From Streptomyces roseofulvus (GTDB lineage Bacteria > Actinomycetota > Actinomycetes > Streptomycetales > Streptomycetaceae): a stretch of 64,000 nt of DNA. How positions within the stretch are numbered: the stretch's first letter is position 1; each line of letters starts with the position of its first letter. The DNA lies in the NCBI RefSeq assembly GCF_039534915.1, contig NZ_BAAAWE010000001.1, positions 3,472,001 through 3,536,000 on the forward strand. Direction: 5' to 3'. Both the position numbers and the translations under genes were made by a program. Shown piece after piece: positions 51,342-60,397 of the stretch. The notes beneath the pieces were generated by a model, which worked only from the letters and a program-made list of their open reading frames with translations, was not told the origin of the DNA and did no database searches.

Positions 51342-52442
51342 TCAGACCTGGGCCGGCACCCCCAGCGCCCGTACCGCGAACTCCCGGTTGGCCAGGGTCT
51401 GCTCGCGGTACGGCGCGGGCAGGTCCGGCAGGCCGAGGAGGCGGTCGCAGGCGGCGAGCGAGGCCGCGTGGTCGCCGACCCAGTAGGCGGTGATCGAGTA
51501 CTCGAAGAGCAGGCCCCAGCGGTACACCCACGGCTGGACGAAGAGCAGGTCGTCGGTGGGGGCGGGCCGGTCGACGGCGTCCGTCAGGAGCGCGTGCGCG
51601 GTGTGGTGGCGGCCCGCCAGCCGGAGCCGTGAGGCCAGCTCGTACACGGCCTCCAGCCGCTCCGGGCGGGCCTCCCGGGCGCGCACGAGGGCGTCCTGCC
51701 CGGCCGGCCAGTCACCGGCCTCGGCGGCCAGCACCCCGGCCTGGAGCAGCGCGTAGTACACCTCCTCGGCCCAGCCGCCCATGGCCGCGCGCCGCTCGTA
51801 GAGCCCGATCGCCTCCCCCGTACGGCCCATGTCCCGCATGGTCTGGGCGAGGTAGAAGACCGTCCGCGGATTGCCCGGGTCGCGGACGAGTTCGGCGCCG
51901 AGCAGCCGGGCGTCCCGCTCGAACTTGTCGTGCCGCGAGCCGCCGTCGGCGTGGTCCTCGACGACCAGCGCGTCCAGGTTCCGCTGCTCGTCGTCGCGGT
52001 CGGCGGTCAGGTACTCGTGGGTGACGCCCTCGTACCGCCACGGCAGCTCCGCCCGGACCAGGCGCTTGATCCGGTACTCCACCTCGCCCTCGTGGCGCAG
52101 CATGTACGCGTCGGCCGTCAGCTCGGGCAGCGGCCCGTCCTGGCGCAGCACGTGGTCGGCGTCGAGGAGCAGCAGGTAGCCGTCCCGGCCGGCCGCGCCG
52201 AGCCGGGCCCGGGCGCGGGCGATGTTCAGGCTGCGGTTGTGCCCGAAGTTCACCCAGGGCTCCTCGACCAGCTCGCCCGGGATGCCGTCGAGGGCCTTTC
52301 TGATCAGGTCCTGGGTGCCGTCGGTGGAGCCGGTGTCGGAGATGACCCAGGTGTCCACGAGGTCTCGGACGGAGGCGAGGCACCGCTCGATGACCGAGGA
52401 CTCGTTCTTGACGATCATGCACAAGCAGAGGGACGGCCGCAT
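51342..52442 (-). CDS. Family 2 glycosyltransferase with TPR-like C-terminus
   Basis: A 366-residue protein. The GT2 domain (about 1-190) starts SLCLCMIVKNESSVIERCL, with the nucleotide-binding VISDTGSTDGTQ and the metal-binding LLLDADH (DxD type). The C-terminal half has helical repeats around FYLAQTMRDMGRTGEAIGLYERR that resemble TPRs. The donor sugar and acceptor are unknown. ATG 52442 is chosen over a longer arginine-rich frame. Confidence 0.87.
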   Translation of the reverse strand: MRPSLCLCMIVKNESSVIERCLASVRDLVDTWVISDTGSTDGTQDLIRKALDGIPGELVEEPWVNFGHNRSLNIARARARLGAAGRDGYLLLLDADHVLRQDGPLPELTADAYMLRHEGEVEYRIKRLVRAELPWRYEGVTHEYLTADRDDEQRNLDALVVEDHADGGSRHDKFERDARLLGAELVRDPGNPRTVFYLAQTMRDMGRTGEAIGLYERRAAMGGWAEEVYYALLQAGVLAAEAGDWPAGQDALVRAREARPERLEAVYELASRLRLAGRHHTAHALLTDAVDRPAPTDDLLFVQPWVYRWGLLFEYSITAYWVGDHAASLAACDRLLGLPDLPAPYREQTLANREFAVRALGVPAQV

Positions 52443-52743
52443 GGCAACACCACTTCTCGCGGTTCGGTCGGTGGGCGACGGTAGGCACGGCCCGGCGGGG
52501 GCGCGGCGGCGGCGCGCCGACGGGGGGTTCCGCGTTCGCCGCCGCGTACGCATCCATTCGGCTGGCACCGCTACGCCATGGCGCTGAGAGTGCCCCCGGG
52601 GCCATCAAGGCTTCGCAGTCGCGACCCGATGAACCGATGGGAAGTTCATCCCACGATCCGGTTCCGGGAGCTGTTCCCGTACGGATCCCCCACCGGCACT
52701 CGCGCCGGCGCCGCCGGGCGTCGGCGGAGGAAGGAGCACCCTC
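52443..52743. other. Divergent intergenic region (glycosyltransferase / collagen-like gene)
   Basis: A 301-base gap. Near its right end is a short TGGGA/TCCCA inverted repeat (about 52638-52653), and AAGGAG lies before the collagen-like gene. Otherwise I see nothing assignable. Confidence 0.5.
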
Positions 52744-53643
52744 ATGCGTCCTGACCCCAGGACCCGGTCCCCGCTCGGTCCGCTGCCGCGGCGGCGCGTC
52801 TGGCTCGGCGGCGGCGCGCTCGCCTCGGTCGCGCTCGTCCTGGCCGGCTTCGCGCCGACCGCCTCGGCGTGGGGCACCCCGCAGACCCCGGTCGCGGACT
52901 CGGCGTCGTCGAACCCGATGACGGGCTGCAAGCACAAGGCCCTTCCGGGCTCGCCGGGCACGGAGGCCCTGGAGCAGGAGGCCGTCTCCGGCGACCCGCG
53001 GACGGCGTCGGCCCCGACGACGGGCTGCAAGGGCCCGACCGGTCCGACGGGCCCCAAGGGTCCGAAGGGCAACACCGGTCCGACCGGCCCGAAGGGTCCG
53101 AAGGGCAACACCGGCCCGACCGGCCCCAAGGGCCCCACGGGCGCGACGGGCCCTGCCGGCCCCAAGGGCGCGACCGGAGCCACGGGCGCGACCGGTGCGA
53201 CCGGAGCCACGGGTGCCACGGGTGCGACCGGCCCCACCGGCCCGGCCGGCCCCTGTGTCGACATCGACACCTACAGCCCGTCCAACACCGAGGACTTCCA
53301 GGCCGCGCTCTACGGCGGCAACGCCTTCGTCGGCAAGGCGGCCACGCCTGGCGGCGCCATCGTGTGGCAGGACCTCACCAACACGACGCCGACCATGACG
53401 GACCCGGCCAACCCGAACTACCCGGCCACCGCCTGCGGGATCGCCATCGAAGCCCAGGGCAACGACGCCTTCGTCAAGGTGATCACGCCGACCGGGGCCG
53501 TCTGGCAGACGCACGGCGACATCATGGGCGGCACCTTCGTCTGGGACGAGCCGTGGGTGCAGCAGGCCACCCCGACCCCGCTCGCGATGCGCGCGATGGA
53601 GTTCAAGGGCGACCTGGCCCACCGCGGCGCGGTCAACAAGTAA
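52744..53643 (+). CDS. Secreted collagen-like repeat protein
   Basis: A 299-residue protein. A basic N-terminus (RRRVW) and a hydrophobic core to ASAW near 43 form a signal peptide. Residues 97-171 are 25 uninterrupted Gly-X-Y triplets ([12 protein letters not shown] and seven consecutive GAT), so a collagen triple helix is plausible. Cysteines flank it: MTGCK and TTGCK before, GPC at the end. A C-terminal domain of about 128 residues ([18 protein letters not shown] onward, quoted in part) is probably globular and could trimerise. Role unknown; surface or matrix protein likely. Confidence 0.88.
   Translation: MRPDPRTRSPLGPLPRRRVWLGGGALASVALVLAGFAPTASAWGTPQTPVADSASSNPMTGCKHKALPGSPGTEALEQEAVSGDPRTASAPTTGCKGPTGPTGPKGPKGNTGPTGPKGPKGNTGPTGPKGPTGATGPAGPKGATGATGATGATGATGATGATGPTGPAGPCVDIDTYSPSNTEDFQAALYGGNAFVGKAATPGGAIVWQDLTNTTPTMTDPANPNYPATACGIAIEAQGNDAFVKVITPTGAVWQTHGDIMGGTFVWDEPWVQQATPTPLAMRAMEFKGDLAHRGAVNK
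53032..53256 (+). repeat. Coding repeat: 25 Gly-X-Y triplets
   Basis: Nine-base units (GGC-CCG-ACC and variants) repeat, with an 18-base GGCCCGACCGGCCCGAAG pattern in the first half and GGTGCGACC/GGAGCCACG alternation in the second. Synonymous codons vary between units, so the repeat is older than a simple recent slippage. Confidence 0.9.
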
Positions 53644-53657
53644 CCGGAACGAGCCCG

Positions 53658-53692
53658 GAGGGGCGGTGCGCTCGCGGTGCGCACCGCCCCTC
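53658..53692. terminator. 14-bp stem hairpin between collagen-like gene and fruA
   Basis: GAGGGGCGGTGCGC (53658-53671) pairs perfectly with 53679-53692 across a seven-base loop, in the gap between convergent genes, so it can terminate both. Confidence 0.75.
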
Positions 53693-53725
53693 TCGGGGTC
53701 CGGCCCTCCCTGTCCGGGGGCCGGT

Positions 53726-55726
53726 TCAGGCGGCCACGGTCACCTTCGGGGCGGCCGTGGCGGTGGTCTCGACGCCCTCGGGGGCGGTCTTCCGCATGCT
53801 CTTCAGCAGGATGACGAGCGCGGCGCTCACCAGGACGCCGGCCACGATCGCGAGCAGGTACAGGAACGGGTTGCCGATCAGCGGGATCACGAAGACTCCG
53901 CCGTGCGGGGCCCGCAGGGTGCACTCGAAGACCATCGACAGGGCGCCGGTGACCGCTCCGCCCGCCATCGCGGCGGGGATGACGCGCAGCGGGTCGGCGG
54001 CGGCGAAGGGGATCGCGCCCTCCGTGATGAAGGAGGCGCCGAGGACCCAGGCGGCCTTGCCGTTCTCGCGCTCGGTCCTCGTGAAGAGCCGGCCGCGGAC
54101 CACGGTGGCCAGGGCCATCGCCAGCGGCGGGACCATGCCGGCGGCCATCACCGCGGCCATCACCTTGAGGGAGCCCTCGTTCGGGGTGGCGAGGCCGCCG
54201 ACCGCGAAGGCGTACGCGACCTTGTTGAGCGGGCCGCCGAGGTCGAAGCACATCATCAGGCCGAGGATCACGCCCAGGACGACCGCGTTGGCGCCGGAGA
54301 GGCCGGAGAGCCAGTCGGTGAGCGCGGACTGGAGGCCCGCGATCGGCTTGCCGATCACCAGGAACATCAGGAAGCCGACGGCGATCGACGACAGGAGCGG
54401 GATCACGACCACCGGCATGATGCCCCGCAGCGCGGCGGGGACCCGGACCTTCTGGATCGCGAGGACGCTGCCGCCCGCGAGGAGACCGGCGGCGAGGCCG
54501 CCGAGGAAGCCCGCGTCGATGGTGAGCGCGATGGAGCCGCCGACGAAGCCGGGCACGAGGCCGGGCCGGTCCGCCATCCCGTACGCGATGTAGCCGGCGA
54601 GCACCGGCACCAGGAAGCCGAACGCGAGCCCGCCGATCTGGAACATCAGCGCGGCCCAGCTGTCGATCTGGCCCCAGGCGAAGTGCTCGGCGACGGACGG
54701 GGCCTTGTCGATGTCGTAGCCGCCGAGGGCGAAGCCCAGGGCGATCAGGAGACCGCCGGCCGCGACGAACGGCACCATGTAACTGACGCCGGACATCAGC
54801 CACTTGCGCAGCCTGGTGGCGTACCCCTCCTCGGGCTCCCCGGCCTGTTCGACGGGGGTGGGCGCGGCGGCGGTCGTCTCGCCGCGCTCGGCCCGGCCGC
54901 GTACCTCGCCGATCAGCTCGGCGGGCCGGTTGATGCCGGCCTTGACACCGACGTCGACGGTCGGCTTGCCGGTGAACCGTTCCTTCTCCCGGACGGGCAC
55001 GTCGTGGGCGAAGATCACGCCGTCGGCGGCCGCGACGACCGCCGGGTCGAGCCGGGTGAAGCCGGCCGAGCCCTGGGTCTCCACGACGAGTTCGACGCCG
55101 GCCTCCCGGCCGGCCTTCTCCAGCGCCTCGGCGGCCATGTAGGTGTGCGCGATGCCGGTGGGGCAGGAGGTGACGGCGACGATCCGGAAGGGACGCGCCT
55201 CCGCGACCGGAGCTGCGGTCGCGGGAGCCTCAGCCACCGGAGCCACCGCCTCCGTCTCGTCCGGAGCGGCCGTCTCCTCCGGGGTCTCCTCGCCCGCGAT
55301 CATCGCCGCGGCCTCCGCCGGGGAGGCCACGGTCCGCAGCGCGCCGGTGAACCGCTCGTCCATCAGCTGCCGGGCCAGCGACGACAGGATCGTCAGGTGG
55401 GCGTCGTCCGCGCCGGCCGGGGCGGCGATCAGGAAGATGAGGTCCGCCGGACCGTCGGGGGCGCCGAAGTCGATGCCTTCGGCCGACCGGCCGAAGGCGA
55501 GGGTCGGCTCGGTGACGTGGGCGCTGCGGCAGTGCGGGATGCCGATGCCGCCGTCCAGGCCGGTCGGCATCTGGGCCTCGCGCGCGGCGACGTCGGCCAG
55601 GAAGCCGTCCAGGTCGGTCACCCGGCCGCGCGCGACCATGCGCTCGGCGAGCGAGCGGGCCGCCGCCTCCTTGGTGTCGGCGGACAGGTCGAGGTCGACC
55701 AGGTCCGCGGTGATCATGGCGCTCAT
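53726..55726 (-). CDS. fruA: Fructose-specific PTS enzyme IIABC
   Basis: A 666-residue three-domain permease. EIIA (about 1-145) has the phospho-His H65 in GIGIPHC; EIIB (about 180-280) has the phospho-Cys C189 in VTSCPTGIAHTYMAAEAL; EIIC (about 310-650) is a multi-TM channel with GGYDIDKAP and FITEGAIPFAAADPLR. It imports fructose as fructose-1-phosphate with phosphate from HPr. ATG 55726 overlaps the fruK stop (ATGA). An ATG three codons later is also possible. Confidence 0.95.
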   Translation of the reverse strand: MSAMITADLVDLDLSADTKEAAARSLAERMVARGRVTDLDGFLADVAAREAQMPTGLDGGIGIPHCRSAHVTEPTLAFGRSAEGIDFGAPDGPADLIFLIAAPAGADDAHLTILSSLARQLMDERFTGALRTVASPAEAAAMIAGEETPEETAAPDETEAVAPVAEAPATAAPVAEARPFRIVAVTSCPTGIAHTYMAAEALEKAGREAGVELVVETQGSAGFTRLDPAVVAAADGVIFAHDVPVREKERFTGKPTVDVGVKAGINRPAELIGEVRGRAERGETTAAAPTPVEQAGEPEEGYATRLRKWLMSGVSYMVPFVAAGGLLIALGFALGGYDIDKAPSVAEHFAWGQIDSWAALMFQIGGLAFGFLVPVLAGYIAYGMADRPGLVPGFVGGSIALTIDAGFLGGLAAGLLAGGSVLAIQKVRVPAALRGIMPVVVIPLLSSIAVGFLMFLVIGKPIAGLQSALTDWLSGLSGANAVVLGVILGLMMCFDLGGPLNKVAYAFAVGGLATPNEGSLKVMAAVMAAGMVPPLAMALATVVRGRLFTRTERENGKAAWVLGASFITEGAIPFAAADPLRVIPAAMAGGAVTGALSMVFECTLRAPHGGVFVIPLIGNPFLYLLAIVAGVLVSAALVILLKSMRKTAPEGVETTATAAPKVTVAA

Positions 55727-56676
55727 CGCGGGCTCCCTTGCTGGCTGAGGACGACGTCCAGGGGTACGTCGGAGGTGACGGTCACGGCGGCCGGGTCGAG
55801 GTCCGCCGGGGTGGGCATCTGGCTGCCGGGCAGCTGGACGGCGGCGGCGCCGTGGGCGACGGCCGCGGCCAGCGCCTCCGGGCCTTCGCCGCCCGCCGCC
55901 AGGAAGCCGGCCAGGGAGGCGTCGCCCGCGCCGACGTCGGAGCGGACGGCGGCGACGGAGGCCGTGCCGAACCAGGTGCCGGCCGCGGTGACGAGGAGCT
56001 GCCCGTCGGCGCCGAGGCTGGCCAGGACCGCGCCCGCGCCCCGCTCCCGTACCTCCTCGGCGGCCTTCACGGCGTCGCCGACGGTGGTGAGGGGGCGGCC
56101 GACGGCCTCGGCGAGCTCGTCCGCGTTGGGCTTCACGACGTCCGGCCGGGCGGTGAGGGCGGCGAGCAGCGAGGGCCCCGAGGTGTCGAGGGCGATCCGG
56201 GCGCCGGCGCCGTGGGCGCGGGCGACCAGCCGGGCGTACCACTCGGGGGCGAGGCCGCGCGGGAGGCTGCCGCAGCAGGCGATCCAGGCGGCGGCCGGGG
56301 AGTGGGCGCCGACGGTGGCGAGGAGCGACTCGGCCTCCTCGGCGGTGAGTTCGGGGCCGGGGGCGTTGATCTTCGTCAGGGTGCCGTCGGGCTCCGCGAG
56401 GGCGATGTTGGAACGGGTCTGGCCGGCGACCGGGACCGGGGCGACCTCGATGCCCTGGCCGGCGAGGAGCTGGGCGACGAGCGCGCCGGGGGCTCCGCCG
56501 AGGGGGACGACGGCGACGGTGCGCCGGCCGGCGGCGGCGACCGCGCGGGAGACGTTGACGCCCTTGCCGCCCGGGTCGACGCGTTCGGCGGTGGCCCGCA
56601 GGACCTCGCCGCGGTCGAGGCCGGGAACCTCGTACGTACGGTCCAGGGAGGGGTTCGGGGTGACGGTGAGGATCAT
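55723..56676 (-). CDS. fruK: 1-phosphofructokinase
   Basis: A 317-residue PfkB-family kinase: TVTPNPSLDRTYEV at the N-terminus, GGKGVNVSRA, and DVGAGDASLAGFLAA, which carries the catalytic Asp of the GAGD anion hole. It phosphorylates fructose-1-phosphate to the 1,6-bisphosphate. ATG 56676 overlaps the fruR stop (ATGA), giving the coupled order fruR-fruK-fruA. Confidence 0.95.
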   Translation of the reverse strand: MILTVTPNPSLDRTYEVPGLDRGEVLRATAERVDPGGKGVNVSRAVAAAGRRTVAVVPLGGAPGALVAQLLAGQGIEVAPVPVAGQTRSNIALAEPDGTLTKINAPGPELTAEEAESLLATVGAHSPAAAWIACCGSLPRGLAPEWYARLVARAHGAGARIALDTSGPSLLAALTARPDVVKPNADELAEAVGRPLTTVGDAVKAAEEVRERGAGAVLASLGADGQLLVTAAGTWFGTASVAAVRSDVGAGDASLAGFLAAGGEGPEALAAAVAHGAAAVQLPGSQMPTPADLDPAAVTVTSDVPLDVVLSQQGSPR

Positions 56677-57434
56677 GCGCGGACGACTTCCGTTCCGGCG
56701 GCCTCCAGGGCCGCGGCGGTCTCGGGGGCGAGGCCGCTGTCGGTGATCAGCAGGTCGACGTCGGCGAGGGCGCCGAAGCGGGCGAAGTGCTCCTCGCCGT
56801 GCTTGGCGGAGTCGGCGAGGAGGACGACCCGGCGGGCGGAGGCGAGGACGGCCCGCTTCACGGCCGCCTCCGCGAGATCGGGGGTGGTGAGGCCGTGCTC
56901 CGCGGAGAAGCCGTTGGCGCCGACGAAGGCGACGTCGGCGCGGATCTCGCCGTAGGCGCGCAGCGCCCAGGCGTCGACGGCGGCCCGGGTGCGGTGCCGG
57001 ACGCGGCCGCCGACCAGGTGCAGGTCGATGCCGGGGTGGTCGGCGAGCCGGGCGGCGGCGGGCAGCGCGTGGGTGACGACGGTGAGCGCGCTGTCGAGGG
57101 GGAAGGCGGCGGCCAGCCGGGCGACGGTGGACCCGGCGTCGAGGACGACGCTGCCCTCCTCGGGCAGTTCGGCCAGGGCGGCGGCGACGATGCGGTCCTT
57201 CTCGTCGGCGGCGACCGCTTCGCGCTCGGCGAGGTCGGGCTCGAAGTCGAGCCGGCCGGCGGGGATGGCGCCGCCGTGCACCCGGCGGACGAGCCCGGCC
57301 CGGTCGAGGGCCTTCAGGTCCCGCCGTACGGTCTCGGCGGTGACCTGGAACTCCTCGGCGAGGGAGAGGACGTCGACACGGCCGCTCTCGCGGGCGAGCC
57401 GGAGGATCTCTTGCTGGCGCTCGGGTGCGTACAT
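56673..57434 (-). CDS. fruR: DeoR-family regulator of the fructose operon
   Basis: A 253-residue DeoR protein. The N-terminal HTH is YAPERQQEILRLARESGRVDVLSLAEEFQVTAETVRRDL (in part: QVTAETVRRDL), followed by HGG and the DeoR sensor domain with DAGST and FVGANGFSAEHGLTTPD. It probably responds to fructose-1-phosphate. ATG 57434 is chosen over a longer frame because that frame runs through the inverted operator-like repeats. First gene of fruR-fruK-fruA. Confidence 0.9.
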   Translation of the reverse strand: MYAPERQQEILRLARESGRVDVLSLAEEFQVTAETVRRDLKALDRAGLVRRVHGGAIPAGRLDFEPDLAEREAVAADEKDRIVAAALAELPEEGSVVLDAGSTVARLAAAFPLDSALTVVTHALPAAARLADHPGIDLHLVGGRVRHRTRAAVDAWALRAYGEIRADVAFVGANGFSAEHGLTTPDLAEAAVKRAVLASARRVVLLADSAKHGEEHFARFGALADVDLLITDSGLAPETAAALEAAGTEVVRA

Positions 57435-57444
57435 GGTGGTTTCG

Positions 57445-57533
57445 TGTCCGTTCGATGCCCGAACCTGTGGTTTCAGTGTCAGGCTACGCTCCCGTTTCCA
57501 CGAAGTAAACGGATTCGGGCATTCAAACGGGCA
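57445..57533. promoter_or_regulatory. Inverted pair of FruR-like sites
   Basis: TTCGGGCATTCAAACGGGCA on the plus strand (57514-57533) and TTCGGGCATCGAACGGACA on the minus strand (57463-57445) are near copies facing each other, differing by a one-base length change and one substitution. They flank the probable fruR promoter; a further GGGCATGAACGGACAT adjoins the first. Confidence 0.6.
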
Positions 57534-57592
57534 TGAACGGACATCGAGGTCCAAGGGCCCGCACGCCGGACGTCCGAAGGCCCCGGGACACG

Positions 57593-57626
57593 GGAAGGGC
57601 CCCGGTCCGAAGACCGGGGCCCTTCC
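57593..57626. terminator. 15-bp stem terminator with CGAA loop
   Basis: GGAAGGGCCCCGGTC pairs perfectly with GACCGGGGCCCTTCC across CGAA. It lies 20 bases past the stop of the MFS gene (minus strand) and upstream of fruR. Confidence 0.75.
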
Positions 57627-57645
57627 TCCCTGCGTGCCGTGCGGC

Positions 57646-59187
57646 TCAGACGGTGAGCGCCGGCTCCTTCTCCACCGCGGCGGACGGCTCGTCGTCGCCC
57701 GCGCCGCCCTCCAGGTGCTGCTTCGGCCTGGCCGGCAGGGCGAACATCACCAGGAAGATCCCGGCGAGGACCACCGCCGCCCAGCCCAGCGAGTTGCGGA
57801 AGGCGTCCGTGAAGGCCGTCGTGACCTCCTGCGGCGCCTGCTTCAGGCGCTCCTCGTCGAAGGTGCCGAAGAAGACGACCGACACCAGGCCGAGCCCGAT
57901 CGCGTTACCCATCTGCCCGGTCATGTTGATCAGGCCCGACGCCGAGCCCGCGTGCTCCTTCGGGACCTCCGACAGCACCGCGTCGGTCAGCGGCGCCACG
58001 ATCAGCCCCATGCCGAGACCCATCACCACCAGCGCCGGGATCATCTGCCAGGACGTGATCTCCGCGCCGTACCGCCCGGCGACGAAGAAGTACAGCAGGA
58101 CGCCCGCGACCATCGTCAGCGCGCCCGCCTGGAGCACCTTGCGGCCGAACCGCGGCACCAGCAGCTGCACCGACATGCCCGCCGCCATGGAGACCGCGAT
58201 CGAGAACGGCACCCCGGTCAGGCCCGCCCGCAGCGCGCTCCAGCCGAGGCCCAGCTGCATGTAGAGCGTCCACACCAGGAAGAAGATGCCGAGCACGATG
58301 CCGAAGGTCAGCTGCACGGCGATGCCGGCCGCGAACGACTTCACCCGGAACAGCGACAGCTCGATCAGCGGCGAGCCGTCCTTCTTCGTCTTGTACCGCT
58401 CGTACGCGACCAGGACGCCGAAGACGACCGGGCTCGCCGCCATCATCAGGTGCCCCCACAGCGGCCAGTCCAGCTCACGGCCCCGGGTCAGCGGGTAGAT
58501 CAGCAGCAGCAGCGCGGCCGTGACGAGCACGACGCCGACCAGGTCGAGGCGGAGCGCCTTCGGCGCCTTCGACTCCGTGATGAACGCCCGGCCGAGCAGC
58601 AGCGCGGCGACACCCACCGGCAGGTTGATCAGGAAGATGGGCCGCCACTCCAGACCCGCGATGTTCCACTCCGTGAGCAGCGCGCCGAGCAGCGGGCCGG
58701 AGACCGCGCCGAGGCCGACGATCGCGCCGAACAGGCCGAAGACCTTGCCGCGCTCGTGCGGCGGGAAGGTGACGTGGACGATCGACAGCACCTGCGGCAC
58801 CATCATCGCCGCCGCCGCGCCCTGGAGGAGGCGGGAGGCGACCAGCATCTCCGGGTTCGCGGCGACGCCGCACAGCGCGGAGGCGACCGTGAAGCCCGCC
58901 GTGCCGAGCAGGAAGAGCCGCTTGCGGCCGTAGATGTCGCCGAGGCGGCCGCCGGTGATCAGGCCGGCCGCGAAGGCCAGCGCGTATCCGGCGGTGATCC
59001 ACTGGATCGCGGCGGTCGTGGTGCCCAGGTCGTGCTCGATGCTCGGGATCGCGATGTTCACGATCGTGGCGTCGACCAGGTCCATGAAGGCGGCCGTCAT
59101 GACGATGGCCAGGGCGATCCAGCGTCTGCTGTCCCCCGTGTCGCTGCTGCCCGCCCCCGCGGCGGCTTCGGTCTCGTGTGCGCTCAT
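57646..59187 (-). CDS. EmrB/QacA-type MFS drug exporter (DHA2)
   Basis: A 513-residue protein with 14 predicted TM segments. The motif-A loop is GGRLGDIYGRKRLF, TM1 has the MDLVDATIVNIAIPSI stretch typical of DHA2, and TM5 has the GPLLGALL antiporter motif. It likely exports drugs or an own metabolite with proton exchange. It is divergent from a WYL regulator across 62 bases with an ATAGGA/TCCTAT inverted repeat, so control by that regulator is likely. Confidence 0.92.
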   Translation of the reverse strand: MSAHETEAAAGAGSSDTGDSRRWIALAIVMTAAFMDLVDATIVNIAIPSIEHDLGTTTAAIQWITAGYALAFAAGLITGGRLGDIYGRKRLFLLGTAGFTVASALCGVAANPEMLVASRLLQGAAAAMMVPQVLSIVHVTFPPHERGKVFGLFGAIVGLGAVSGPLLGALLTEWNIAGLEWRPIFLINLPVGVAALLLGRAFITESKAPKALRLDLVGVVLVTAALLLLIYPLTRGRELDWPLWGHLMMAASPVVFGVLVAYERYKTKKDGSPLIELSLFRVKSFAAGIAVQLTFGIVLGIFFLVWTLYMQLGLGWSALRAGLTGVPFSIAVSMAAGMSVQLLVPRFGRKVLQAGALTMVAGVLLYFFVAGRYGAEITSWQMIPALVVMGLGMGLIVAPLTDAVLSEVPKEHAGSASGLINMTGQMGNAIGLGLVSVVFFGTFDEERLKQAPQEVTTAFTDAFRNSLGWAAVVLAGIFLVMFALPARPKQHLEGGAGDDEPSAAVEKEPALTV

Positions 59188-59196
59188 AGGAGGACC

Positions 59197-59228
59197 ATAG
59201 GAGTGATGTAGGTCAGACCGCGTCCTAT
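59197..59228. promoter_or_regulatory. Inverted repeat in the MFS/WYL divergent promoter
   Basis: ATAGGA (59197-59202) and TCCTAT (59223-59228) form an inverted pair 20 bases apart; another TAGGA lies at 59187-59194. Candidate operator for the WYL regulator. Confidence 0.35.
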
Positions 59229-59249
59229 TTAGCCAGCATCATAGAACGC

Positions 59250-60206
59250 ATGACGGACACCCCGGCACGACTCCTCAATCTGCTCTCGCTCCTCCAGACC
59301 CCGCGCGAGTGGCCCGGCAGCGAGCTCGCCGACCGGCTCTCGGTCTCCCCGCGCACGATCCGCCGCGACATCGACCGGCTCCGGGACCTCGGCTATCCCG
59401 TCGAGGCGACCCGGGGAGCGGTCGGCGGCTACCGGCTCGTCGCCGGTACGGCGATGCCGCCGCTGCTCCTCGACGACGAGGAGGCCGTCGCGATCGCCGT
59501 CGGCCTCCGGGCGGGTGCCGGGCACGCCATCGAGGGCGTAGACGAGGCGTCCGTACGGGCCCTGGCCAAGCTGGAACAGGTCCTGCCGGCGCGGCTGCGG
59601 CACCGGGTCTCCACGCTGCAGAACGCGACGATCCCGCTGACCCGCGGCGACGGCGCCACCGTCGCGCCCTCCACCCTCACGGCCCTCGCGGGCGCCGTCA
59701 CCGGCCGCGAACGGCTCCGCTTCAGCTACCGCGCGGGCGACGGCGCCGAGACGAAGCGGCTCGTCGAGCCGTACCGGCTGGTGTCGACGGGCCGGCGCTG
59801 GTACCTCGTCGCGTACGACCTCGGGCGCGAGGACTGGCGGACCTTCCGGGTCGACCGCGTCACCGACCCGCTCGCGACCGGGGCGCGCTTCACCCCGCGG
59901 GAGCTGCCGGAGGGGGACGAGGCGGCGTACCTGGCGCGGTCGATGACGCGGGCGCAGGGGGAGGTGGACCTGGACGTCGAGTTCGGCGCGCCGGCGGACG
60001 TCGTCGCCGGGCGCCTCCCGGCGCACCTCGCGCCGGTCGCGACCGGTCCGGAGACGTGCCGGCTGCGGGGCCGCGTCACCGACTCCGTCGAGTGGGTGGC
60101 CGTCCGCCTGGCCCTGCTGGACGTCCCCTTCAAGGTCCACGCCCCCACCCCCCTCCGCACCCACCTCCAGTCCCTGGCCACCCGCCTGACCACGGCCCTC
60201 GCGTAA
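59250..60206 (+). CDS. WYL-domain transcriptional regulator (YafY type)
   Basis: A 318-residue regulator. The N-terminal winged HTH has LSVSPRTIRRDIDRLRDLGYPV, followed by GGYRL; the WYL domain (about 145-215) includes the FSYR and WYLVAYD-LGREDWRTFRVDR elements; a WCX-type C-terminal extension follows. WYL proteins bind ligands such as nucleotides or ssDNA; the ligand is not known here. ATG 59250 has no ribosome-binding site and a CATCAT box seven bases upstream. It is divergent from the drug exporter it probably controls. Confidence 0.9.
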   Translation: MTDTPARLLNLLSLLQTPREWPGSELADRLSVSPRTIRRDIDRLRDLGYPVEATRGAVGGYRLVAGTAMPPLLLDDEEAVAIAVGLRAGAGHAIEGVDEASVRALAKLEQVLPARLRHRVSTLQNATIPLTRGDGATVAPSTLTALAGAVTGRERLRFSYRAGDGAETKRLVEPYRLVSTGRRWYLVAYDLGREDWRTFRVDRVTDPLATGARFTPRELPEGDEAAYLARSMTRAQGEVDLDVEFGAPADVVAGRLPAHLAPVATGPETCRLRGRVTDSVEWVAVRLALLDVPFKVHAPTPLRTHLQSLATRLTTALA

Positions 60207-60278
60207 CGGCCGCGCCGTTCCGTTGTGGGCAATCGTTCCGCAGGCACCCCTAAGCGGTGCCTCCGCGGCCCGGGCCTG

Positions 60279-60318
60279 GACCCGCACCCGTACGGAGCCG
60301 TACAGGGGGTGCGGGTTC
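60279..60318. terminator. Compound hairpin downstream of hrdD
   Basis: GACCCGCACCC pairs with GGGTGCGGGTTC, enclosing an inner GTACGG/CCGTAC hairpin. A smaller GGCACC/GGTGCC hairpin lies at about 60243-60261. They lie between convergent genes. Confidence 0.6.
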
Positions 60319-60397
60319 AGGCGCGGAAGCCTGGGCCCGGCGGACGGGCGCCCTGCAGCTGCGCCCCGCGCGGACGTCGGTCTGGTTGCCGGCCGCT

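Noticed and set aside
53032..53256. CRISPR or minisatellite array
   Set aside because: It is in-frame coding sequence for Gly-X-Y triplets inside a secreted protein gene.
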